From the NCBI GenBank assembly GCA_005880175.1, contig VBJR01000271.1:1-5806 (forward strand): a stretch of DNA of 5,806 bases, given 5' to 3'. The DNA is from Chloroflexota bacterium (GTDB lineage: Bacteria > Chloroflexota > Dormibacteria > Dormibacterales > Dormibacteraceae). The position numbers and the translations under genes were made by a program. Position 1 is the first letter of the stretch. The number at the start of each line of letters is the position of its first letter. This document shows positions 1 through 5,651 of the stretch, one piece after another. The notes beneath the pieces are model-generated. The model saw nothing but the letters and a program-made list of their open reading frames with translations. It had not been told where the DNA came from and did no database searches.

Positions 1-276
1 GCGCAGCCGCCCGTTGCCGCTCGGGAACTCGCCCGCCCCCAGCTCGTCGCCGACCCGGTCGAGCAGTGGGCCCTGGTCGAGCCAGCGGGCCAGCGTGGGC
101 ACGAAGCGCTCCGGCGTGCGCCGGCTGTCGAAGTAGCGGTCGAGACTGGCCAGGACCTCCTCCGACGGCGCGTGCAGCGCCTCCATCACGTCGAGGAGCG
201 CCGCCAGCGGGCTCCCCGGCTGGACCGCGCGCCGGAAGTTGGCCGGCAGGAGCGACTCGATCCCGGTCCGGTTCAA
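1..276 (-). CDS. Tail protein I-like baseplate wedge protein (Cis12/Afp12-like), N-terminal part, cut by window edge
   Basis: Ninety-two codons from TTG at 276 to the window edge. TTG is chosen because it overlaps the gpJ-like stop as TTGA, matching the other overlaps in this operon, and a GAGG/GGTGG purine stretch lies about 7-10 nt upstream. The visible protein has the pattern of the phage tail protein I / Afp12 wedge family: LLPANFRRA (9-17), a helical stretch LAALLDVMEALHAPSEEVLA (24-43) and the conserved LDRYFDSRRTPERFVPTLAR (45-64) followed by WLD. This family binds the gpJ/gp47 protein in the wedge ring. It shares its reading frame with the J domain upstream, so with no stop between them the two can be wrongly called as one protein. 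Confidence 0.85.
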   Translation of the reverse strand, partial: MNRTGIESLLPANFRRAVQPGSPLAALLDVMEALHAPSEEVLASLDRYFDSRRTPERFVPTLARWLDQGPLLDRVGDELGAGEFPSGNGRLR

Positions 277-875
277 TAGCCCACCACCTCGATCCGGTGC
301 TCGCCCGAGCACAGCAGCCACGTGTCGGGCACGGTCACGTCCTGCGTGGTCAGCACTCGCCGGCACACGTCGTACGTGGCGCCCCGGTCCACCGTCAGCG
401 CGACGCCGCGGGGGCCGCCGGCCATCACCAGCGGCCCGCCCGGCGCCACGTCGACGCTGGTCAGGCGGTCGAACCGGCCCGCGTCGCGCAGCGCCAGCCC
501 GGCGTTCACGTCCGGCGCCCGCCAGCGCGCCCCCGCCTCCCGCGACTCCAGCCACAGCACGCCGCCGTGGTGCGACGCGGCCACGATGCTGGCGCCCGAG
601 AACGCGATCTCGTAGCAGGAGCCGGCGCTCCAGCCGTCCCCGTGGGCGATCCAGGCGTCGGGCCGGTCCTCCTCCCCGAGCTCCCACGAGAAGCAGCCGA
701 GGCCGGGGTCGTGCGCGTACTGGACCCACGCGCCCGCCCACAGGAAGCCGCGCGGCCCCTCGCGCTGGATCGCCAGGGTCCGGATGTCCTCGCCGCGCAG
801 CCCGACCCGGCGGAACGTGCCCGTCCGGCCGGCCTGGCCGGAGACGTGGACGCCGCCCTCGTCGCGCCCGGCCAC
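273..875 (-). CDS. 3' segment of the gpJ-like gene: second half of the Asp-box, propeller-like extension
   Basis: About 200 residues in the displaced frame, ending CSGEHRIEVVGY and TGA. This is the true coding frame: it gives ordinary mixed protein sequence (RRVGLRGEDIRTLAIQREG, GFLWAGAWVQYAHDPGLGCF, CYEIAFSGASIVAASHHGG), while the frame continuous with the J domain gives Arg/Gly/Ala-rich nonsense here. Asp-box-like turns are SREAGARW (522-545) and TVDRGATY (about 374-395), roughly 50 residues apart, with a weaker SGQAGRTGTF near the start. With SRNDGAGW and SEDCGDTW on the 5' side they suggest blades of a BNR/sortilin-type propeller. A GTG at 875 could formally start translation, but there is no nearby stop in the upstream frame to couple to, so I treat this as part of the gpJ-like gene, not a separate gene. 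Confidence 0.8.
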   Translation of the reverse strand: MAGRDEGGVHVSGQAGRTGTFRRVGLRGEDIRTLAIQREGPRGFLWAGAWVQYAHDPGLGCFSWELGEEDRPDAWIAHGDGWSAGSCYEIAFSGASIVAASHHGGVLWLESREAGARWRAPDVNAGLALRDAGRFDRLTSVDVAPGGPLVMAGGPRGVALTVDRGATYDVCRRVLTTQDVTVPDTWLLCSGEHRIEVVGY

Positions 876-2778
876 CGTACGCCGGGTCGACCAGGACCGG
901 CACGGGCGTCGCGCCGGGCTGGAGCGCCACCTCGAACAGGCCCTCGCCGGTCGCCAGCAGCAGGTGGTGCACGCCCTCCCGGGCGACCCAGGCCAGGTCG
1001 GCGACCTCCGCGTCCACCAGGCGGGCGACCTGCCGCCAGGTGTCGCCGCAGTCCTCGGAGACGTGGACCTCGGAGCCGCCGCCCGCCAGGTCCGTGCTCG
1101 CCGCGACCAGGCCGGCGACGGCGGGGTGGGGCCGCACCCGGCGGATCGCCTGGTCCGGGAACCGGGCCGCCGGCTCCCAGCCCGCCCCGTCGTTGCGCGA
1201 CGTGAACAGGACCGGGCCGTTGGCCGCGTACCAGAGCCGGGGCTGGAACCGGTCGGCCGCGACCGTCGCCACGTCCTGGTCGGGCGCCTCGTCCAGCTCC
1301 AGGCGCACGTCGTCCACGTAGCGGACGCCGGGCTCGCGCTGGGCCACGTAGTACACATCGGACACGCGCAGCGGCTGCCCGAAGGCCCAGCCCTGCGCGC
1401 TCTCGCCGCTGGGCAGCGGGCTGATCGTCTCGTACAGGCCGCGCCGCACCCGCTCGCGCACGCGCTCGGCGTCCTCGCCCCGGCGCACGTGCAGCCGGGC
1501 AGAGACGGTCACCGTCTTGTACCGGCTCCACGTGACCCGGCACTGGGTCCCGAGCTGGCGGCGCTCGTCGAGCAGGGCCGCCACCTGGCTCCGCGCCTCC
1601 CCGGTCTCGCGGGCGTGCAGCGCGGCCGCGGTGACCCGGCCGCCCGGCCGCTCCTCCGGGGGCAGGTCGGGGACCAGCGCCACCTCCACCTCGCCCGGGG
1701 CCGCGAACGTCCACAGGCCGGCCCGGGCGATGGCCCGCGCCCGCGCCACGGAGCCGACGCCGGTCGCCGCCACCTCGAAGTCTCGGGACGTGACCACGCG
1801 GTTGAGCGCGTGCAGCTCCTGCGGCCCGCGGACCAGGGCGTTGTCGATCGTCTCCGCGGCCCGGCCGCCGGCCGCGGCCTCCGGGTTGGTCACGGCCACG
1901 CCCGGGATCGGGTCCTTGAGCACCGTCAGCACGCCGGCCGGCACGTTGCCCTTGGGCCCGCCGCCGTGGCGGTACCACAGCCGGATCTCGCGGCCGACCG
2001 CCGGCGCCGCCGCCAGCGCCCGGGGGACGTCGATCAGGTTGCCGGTGGCCGGGTCGGTCAGCCGGGCGGCCGGCGCGAACGTGACCACGCCCTCGCGCCG
2101 GTCCACGACGAAGACGTGGTCGCCCGGGCCCACGTTGGCGAAGCTCTCGACCTCGTCCCAGATCCGGAACACGCGGTCGCCGAAGCGGACCGCCGTGACC
2201 CGCTCGCCGAGCTCGTCCGGCGCGGCGAGGACGCCGACCATCAGGTCCCGCGGGTCGCCGGTGGGCGCCACCAGCGGCGGCCGCCGCGCCGTCACGACCA
2301 GGCCCGGCTGGCCGGTGCCCAGGCCGGCCAGCTCGGCCTCCACGACCTCGCAGTCGTACGCTGTGACGCGGGTGCTCGTCGCGCCGGCGGGGATCGTGGC
2401 GACCTCCGCGGTCACGAACGCCGGCGGCTCGGCGCCCGAGGCGCTGACGCCGACCGTCACGCGCGTGCCGAGCGGGATCTCGACCGGCTGGGGCGCCGGC
2501 CGCTCGGTCGAGAACTCCAGCGTCACGCTGGCCGCGCCGGGCGGCAGCAGGCGCACGCCGATCAGGCGCAGGAACTCGACGTACGCCTTCTCCGGCAGCC
2601 GGTTGAGCCGGTACAGCATCACGTCGGTGAGGTGGGCGAAGAGCTCGACCAGCACGATGCCGGGGTCGGACGGGGTCAGGTCGGTCCAGTCCGGGCAGCG
2701 CTGCCGGATGATCCGCTGGGCCTCGTCCACCAGGTCGGCGAACGTGCGGTCGTCCAGGTCGGGCGTGGGGATGGGCAT
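273..2778 (-). CDS. gpJ/gp47-like baseplate wedge protein with Asp-box extension (Cis11/Afp11-like), frame-disrupted near 876
   Basis: Starts at ATG 2778 (ATGA overlap with the gp25 stop). The first frame codes about 634 residues. The N-terminus is typical of putative baseplate assembly proteins: LDDRTFADLVDEAQR (8-22), CPDWTDLTPSDPGIVLVELF (28-47), YRLNRLPEKAYVEFLRLIGV (56-75). The Baseplate_J core follows: NPEAAAGGRAAETIDNA from 298, then VVTSRDFEVAATG around 328-340. The J part closes with DVYYVAQREPGVRYVDDVRL (474-493). From about 500 the protein becomes a beta-rich extension with Asp-box motifs. Near 876 the coding frame moves by one base and continues to TGA at 273, giving about 834 residues in total. 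The product should form the wedge ring with gp25 and the next gene's product. If the frame change is real, the wedge domain would survive but the extension would lose its second half. Confidence 0.88.
870..890 (-). other. Frame break in the gpJ-like gene
   Basis: On the minus strand the J frame reads ...VPVLVDPAYG, while the downstream coding frame reads VAGRDEGGVHVSGQ. Removing one G at about 876 (TACGGTGG to TACGTGG) joins them in frame as ...LVDPAYVAGRDEGG. The change is one extra base, or an equivalent loss of two. Confidence 0.75.
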
Positions 2779-3206
2779 CAGGTCGGCTCTCCCTGCAGGC
2801 TGATCGAGACCGTGAGCTGGCCGTCCTGCTGCGTGGCCCGGACCCGGTAGTCGAGGGTCACGTCCAGGCGGCCCGGGTCGTCCGGGTTCGCGCCGGCGTC
2901 CACGCGCACGACCTCGGCCCGCGGCTCGAACTGGTCCAGCGCCCGCCGCACGTAGTGGATGGCCAGCCCGGCGGTCGTCTCGTCGTTCGGCGAGAAGACG
3001 AGCTGGTGCAGGTCGCAGCCGTAGTCGGGCCGCATGACGCGCTCGCCGGGGATCGTCGTCAGGAGCAGGAAGATCGCCTGGCGGACGGACTCGCCGACGT
3101 CCACCATCGCCAGGTCGCCGCGGCCCCGGACCTGGAGGCCGGGGCCGGCGGGCCCGGCGATGTCCGGGTGCTGGAACGCGAACGTGCGGTACAGGGGCGC
3201 GGTCAC
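2778..3206 (-). CDS. gp25-like baseplate wedge protein (Cis9/Afp9, GPW/gp25 family)
   Basis: A 142-residue protein from a GTG that overlaps the previous stop (GTGA). Length and motifs fit the GPW/gp25 family: a helical segment VGESVRQAIFLLLTTIPGER (37-56), RVMRPDYGCDLHQLVF (56-71), a second helix TTAGLAIHYVRRALDQF (77-93) and the diagnostic EPR motif at residues 94-96, then strands carrying LDVTLDYRVRATQQDGQLTV. In T4 and related machines gp25 sits in the wedge core; the EPR motif contacts the wedge partners and the protein helps nucleate the sheath. The gene appears intact. It is followed by a strong ribosome site within its own 3' end and an ATGA overlap with the gpJ-like gene, consistent with the two wedge partners being made together. 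Confidence 0.94.
   Translation of the reverse strand: MTAPLYRTFAFQHPDIAGPAGPGLQVRGRGDLAMVDVGESVRQAIFLLLTTIPGERVMRPDYGCDLHQLVFSPNDETTAGLAIHYVRRALDQFEPRAEVVRVDAGANPDDPGRLDVTLDYRVRATQQDGQLTVSISLQGEPT
2789..2794 (-). promoter_or_regulatory. Ribosome binding site of the gpJ-like gene
   Basis: AGGGAG (within AGGGAGAG) on the minus strand, ahead of the ATG at 2778 with about 8-10 nt spacing. It supports that ATG, the only ATG start among the genes here. Confidence 0.6.
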
Positions 3207-3547
3207 GTGTCGGACCCCACCAGGCGCTGCCCGGGGTCGCGGACCAGGTAGTGGAAGATCGGGGGCACGCCGTCGGTGCGCCCGGTCACCGGGTCGAGGC
3301 AGACGCGGCGGCCGTCGATCCGGAGCAGGTCCGAGTAGCCGGCCTCCACGGGCCGGGTGGTGCGGCAGGGCAGGATGCCGACCAGCGGGCTGGTGTTGGG
3401 GCAGCCCTTGATCGGCCGCCTCTCCGGGTCGTCGTCCACCAGCACCCGCTCGCCGTCGATCCGGACCAGCCGCTGGCGTGGCGCGAGCCGGACGTGGCCG
3501 AGCTCGTGGTCGCAGACGAGCAGCGCCTTCTCGGTCAGGAACCTCAC
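3203..3547 (-). CDS. Small Cys-rich PAAR-like spike-tip candidate (Cis10/Afp10-like role)
   Basis: A 114-residue protein starting at GTG, overlapping the spike stop as GTGA; the ribosome site is weak (GAGAG about 11 nt upstream), so coupling to the spike is likely. It has four Cys (12, 49, 61, 83) plus His14 and His18 in the patterns VCDHELGH, GCPNTSP, LPCRTT and RRVCLD. Two similar beta units, QRLVRIDGERVLVDDDP (25-41) and DLLRIDGRRVCLDPVTG (73-89), look like a duplicated element. Placement straight after the spike, small size and paired Cys/His fit a metal-binding cap of the PAAR/DUF4280 type sharpening the spike. I see no exact PAAR sequence, so the assignment rests on context and residue pattern. 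No toxin domain follows; the C-terminal tail (HYLVRDPGQRLV) is short. Confidence 0.65.
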   Translation of the reverse strand: MRFLTEKALLVCDHELGHVRLAPRQRLVRIDGERVLVDDDPERRPIKGCPNTSPLVGILPCRTTRPVEAGYSDLLRIDGRRVCLDPVTGRTDGVPPIFHYLVRDPGQRLVGSDT

Positions 3548-4173
3548 AGCGGCGCGCTCTCGAAGTCGATCGCGCGGCCGCGGATCACGACCCGGTGGCC
3601 GGGGGCGGCGATCTCCAGGTCGGCGGCCGCGTGCAGCGTCACCCGGCCCGGCGCCAGCTCCAGGCGGCTGCCGCCGCGGTCCTCGACCAGCACGCTGCCC
3701 CGCTCGTCGTCGAGGCGCACCACCTGGCCGCCCGGCGTGCGGAGCTGGAAGCGCCGGACCGCGCCGCCCACGACCCCGCCTCCGTCGGGCACGTCGCGCA
3801 TGCCGTACAGGCCGCCGAGCACGATGCCCTCGGCCGGGTCCTCGTGGGCCAGCAGCACCAGCACGGTGTCGTCCACGTCCGGCTGGACCTGGAGCCCCTT
3901 GCCGCTGCCGGCGCCCAGCGTCACGACCGGCATCCAGTCGGTCTCGACGTCGAAGTAGCCGGGCAGGCGGGCCTTGACGCGCCCCCGCCGCTCGGGGTCG
4001 TGGACCTGCGTCACGATCGCCTCGGTCACGACGGCCGCGGTGCGCCGGGCGCCGAGCCGGGGCGGCTCGGTCTCGATCGTCGAGACGAACCCGCTCCGGT
4101 CGTCGATGGTGTGCGTGACGCGGGTCAGCACGTGGCGGCCGGTGAACGCCTCGCCGACGCCGGCCAGCGTCAC
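3544..4173 (-). CDS. gpV/gp5-like spike: OB-fold and beta-rich C-terminal part of the split Cis8/Afp8 protein
   Basis: Read from the GTG at 4173 that overlaps the upstream TGA, this gives 209 residues. Residues 1-38 (TLAGVGEAFTGRHVLTRVTH, then a stretch to ETEPP) are not a new N-terminus: they are the last strands of the gp27-like hub domain begun in the previous segment. Residues 48-124 form the gp5/gpV OB-fold: VTEAIVTQVHDPERRGRVK, DWMPVVTLGAGSGKGLQVQP, then DTVLVLLAHEDP and IVLGGLYGM. Residues 130-209 are beta-rich (QLRTPGGQVVRLDDERGSV, RLELAPGRVTLHAAADLEI, GHRVVIRGRAIDFESA) and likely make the short beta-helical needle carrying the tip protein. No C-terminal enzyme or toxin domain is present. 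No purine-rich ribosome site precedes the GTG. The segment is probably the frame-displaced rest of one gene, though coupled reinitiation cannot be excluded. Confidence 0.85.
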   Translation of the reverse strand: MTLAGVGEAFTGRHVLTRVTHTIDDRSGFVSTIETEPPRLGARRTAAVVTEAIVTQVHDPERRGRVKARLPGYFDVETDWMPVVTLGAGSGKGLQVQPDVDDTVLVLLAHEDPAEGIVLGGLYGMRDVPDGGGVVGGAVRRFQLRTPGGQVVRLDDERGSVLVEDRGGSRLELAPGRVTLHAAADLEIAAPGHRVVIRGRAIDFESAPL

Positions 4174-4200
4174 CCCGGCGCCCGGCCGAGCTGGTCGTGC
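4160..4200 (-). other. Frame break inside the spike gene (GGGGTGA)
   Basis: The upstream frame reads ...HDQLGRAPG then TGA; the downstream coding frame contains RPGAGVTLAGVGEAF. Adding one C to CTCGG (giving CTCCGG) would join them in frame as ...HDQLRPGAGVTLAGVG. That join would still be about 30 residues shorter than the family usually is here. The stop is preceded by four G, and GTG and TGA overlap. Confidence 0.75.
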
Positions 4201-4958
4201 GCCGCCTGGTCCACGAACGAGCGGCGCTCGGCGCCGGCCAGCCGGCCCGGGATCTCGCGCCCGCTGCGGGCGGCCGCCGCCCGGCCCAGGTACGTCTGCG
4301 CCCTGACCGGGTCCCAGCCGGCGACCTGGACGTCGCGGCAGGCGCCGTCCGCGTTCATCTCCAGCCGCGCCTCCAGGAGCGTGCGCCCCAGCTCGAGCGG
4401 GAGCGGGTCGCCCAGACCGTCCAGCGTGAGCAGGTGCATCACGCCGTCGCGGACCGTGTAGAAGAGGCCGCAGCGCTCCAGCGCCTCGACCAGCATCGCC
4501 AGGTCGCTGTCGTGGTGCTGGACGATCCACTCGTGCTGGGGGCCGTCCGCGGCCGCCTCGACGGCCAGGCCGACCTCGCGGGCCAGCTCGGCGGCCAGCT
4601 CGCGGGCGGTGACGCGGACGTGGACCCGGATCGTCTGCCGCTTGCGCAGCCGGTGGCTCGGGTCGTAGGCGCGGAGCCGCACCTCGCGGCCGGCATCCGC
4701 CTCGAAGACGTGCTCGACGGCCGTCACCTCGCCCTGGAACAGGGCGGCGGCGTGGCCCTCCACCGCCAGGTCCAGGCGGGCGCCGGGCCGCGCGCGCAGC
4801 GGGTCGGCGAGGCCGCCCGGCGGGTCCCGGAACACCAGCTCGCACTGGCCCGGCAGCGAGAGCGCCTGGCTGACCCGGACCTCGCTCAGCGCGGCCTCGC
4901 CCAGCGCCTCCCCGTCGAGCGCCAGGCGCAGGCGGGGCAGCGTCTGCAGCGGCCTCAC
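4170..4958 (-). CDS. VgrG/gpD-like spike hub, N-terminal part (Cis8/Afp8-like), ends early at a frame break
   Basis: A 262-residue reading from GTG at 4958 (GTGA overlap with the previous stop, strong GGGAGG 6 nt upstream) to TGA at 4170. It matches the gp27-like domains of phage late control D / VgrG proteins, which form the trimeric hub above the spike. Family signs are FQGEVTAVEHVFEAD (74-88), LRAYDPSHRLRKRQT (95-109), EWIVQHHDSDLAMLVEALE (about 145-163) followed by CGLFYTVRDGVMHLL. The reading stops just after SFVDQAAHDQ. Family members normally go on for about 30 residues of helix and strand, then the motif RPGA.V.L.G.G, which here lies in another frame in the next segment. The fold is therefore incomplete. 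I infer a small deletion or indel rather than a natural gene end, because natural gpD/gpV boundaries fall after the gp27-like domain, not inside it. Family comparisons are from memory. Confidence 0.85.
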   Translation of the reverse strand: MRPLQTLPRLRLALDGEALGEAALSEVRVSQALSLPGQCELVFRDPPGGLADPLRARPGARLDLAVEGHAAALFQGEVTAVEHVFEADAGREVRLRAYDPSHRLRKRQTIRVHVRVTARELAAELAREVGLAVEAAADGPQHEWIVQHHDSDLAMLVEALERCGLFYTVRDGVMHLLTLDGLGDPLPLELGRTLLEARLEMNADGACRDVQVAGWDPVRAQTYLGRAAAARSGREIPGRLAGAERRSFVDQAAHDQLGRAPG

Positions 4959-5650
4959 CGGGCGCCTCCCGGCAGCCGCAGGGACGCGGTCGGCCGCATG
5001 CGGTGGGGGTCGTCGATGCCGTTCAGGGCCGCGACCGCCTTCCAGTTCGCGGGCGAGACGCCGTTCCGGGCCAGGAAGTTGTCGAGGCGCTCCGTGCCGC
5101 CGGGTCCGTCGCCGCCGCCCAGCGTGCGGATGGCGAGGGCGTCGGGCGGCATCGCGGCCAGGGCGGACGCGTCCAGGGGCGGGCCCGGGTCGGCGGGCCG
5201 CGGGGGCGCCTCCCCCACCCGCCACAGGCGCAGGCGCAGCCAGGAGCGGCGGGCGACGCCCTGGGCGGTGAAGTTCTCCAGGCGCTCGGCGACCGAGACG
5301 ACGACCCCGGGGATGTTCCATGTCTTGCCCCAGACGAAGCGGACCTGCGTGCCGGCGCCAGCCGGGTTCTCGGCCAGGTTCCAGAACGGCCGGGTCAGGT
5401 CGCGGACGTCGTCGGCCACGACGGTGCCGCCGCCCAGCGCGACGTCGAAGAGCAGGTCGAGGTCGATCTCGGTGCGGCCGCCGCCGGTGTGCAGGAGGGG
5501 ATCGTCGCTGAGCTCGACGCCGGTCAGCGCCCCCGCGGCCGTGCGCCGGGGGCGGACGCCGGCGACGCGGCGGACGGCCAGCGTCTCGGGGTTGAGCAGG
5601 CACGGCAGCCGCGCGCCGGTCGCCTCGACGAGGAAGGACACGCGCTCCAC
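4955..5650 (-). CDS. CIS tube / LysM-like baseplate adaptor protein (Cis7/Afp7-like)
   Basis: A 231-residue protein starting at GTG, chosen because a GGGGAG Shine-Dalgarno sits 6 nt upstream and the previous stop is 1 nt away. Residues 1-145 have the pattern of the eCIS tube-adaptor family: IDLDLLFDV (62-70), DDVRDLTRPFWNLAE (80-94), VRFVWGKTWNIPGVVVSV (103-120) and AERLENFTAQG (121-131). After a Pro-rich linker (148-160), residues 186-227 look like a degenerate LysM module (ERLDNFLARNG..., then WKAVAALNGIDDP and LRLP). In known systems this protein, comparable to T4 gp53, joins the inner tube to the spike hub; the LysM-like part is structural rather than a wall-degrading enzyme. No signal peptide or membrane segment is seen, which fits cytoplasmic assembly. 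Its TGA overlaps the GTG of the spike gene. Confidence 0.88.
   Translation of the reverse strand: MERVSFLVEATGARLPCLLNPETLAVRRVAGVRPRRTAAGALTGVELSDDPLLHTGGGRTEIDLDLLFDVALGGGTVVADDVRDLTRPFWNLAENPAGAGTQVRFVWGKTWNIPGVVVSVAERLENFTAQGVARRSWLRLRLWRVGEAPPRPADPGPPLDASALAAMPPDALAIRTLGGGDGPGGTERLDNFLARNGVSPANWKAVAALNGIDDPHRMRPTASLRLPGGAR
4965..4970 (-). promoter_or_regulatory. Strong ribosome binding site of the spike gene
   Basis: GGGAGG on the minus strand, 6 nt before the GTG at 4958. It fixes that GTG as the start, against longer same-frame readings that would begin upstream within the tube-adaptor gene. Confidence 0.65.
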
Positions 5651-5651
5651 G

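Noticed and set aside
273..1285. Asp-box region as an active sialidase
   Set aside because: Asp-boxes only mark the propeller fold. I saw no convincing set of sialidase catalytic residues, and the domain is attached to a baseplate protein.
66..1321. Plus-strand open frames opposite the gpJ 3' segment and tail gene start
   Set aside because: Pro/Arg/Ala-rich shadows; the minus strand here codes recognisable, mixed-composition protein.
506..1978. Minus-strand open frame of 490 residues inside the gpJ gene
   Set aside because: It is Arg/Gly-rich and out of frame with both genuine coding segments of the gpJ-like gene.
784..2850. Long plus-strand open frame opposite the gpJ and gp25 genes
   Set aside because: Its translation is Arg/Gly/Ala/His/Asp-rich without domain patterns. 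It mirrors the codon structure of the clear minus-strand baseplate genes, as expected in very GC-rich DNA.
3544..4173. Effector or toxin domain fused to the spike
   Set aside because: The C-terminus after the OB-fold is short and beta-rich, as in an ordinary spike, with no additional domain.
3034..4461. Several plus-strand open frames opposite the spike, tip and gp25 genes
   Set aside because: Low-complexity Ser/Arg/Pro or Arg/Ala content, no family signs, opposite strongly supported genes.
4955..5110. LysM-like module as evidence of a cell-wall hydrolase
   Set aside because: No catalytic domain is present; a structural LysM-like module is normal for the tube-adaptor protein of these machines.
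4170..5603. Longer reading of the spike N-terminal gene starting far upstream in the tube-adaptor gene
   Set aside because: The upstream part is an Arg/Pro-rich shadow of the adaptor gene. The GTG at 4958 has a strong ribosome site and a GTGA overlap, and the family match starts just after it.
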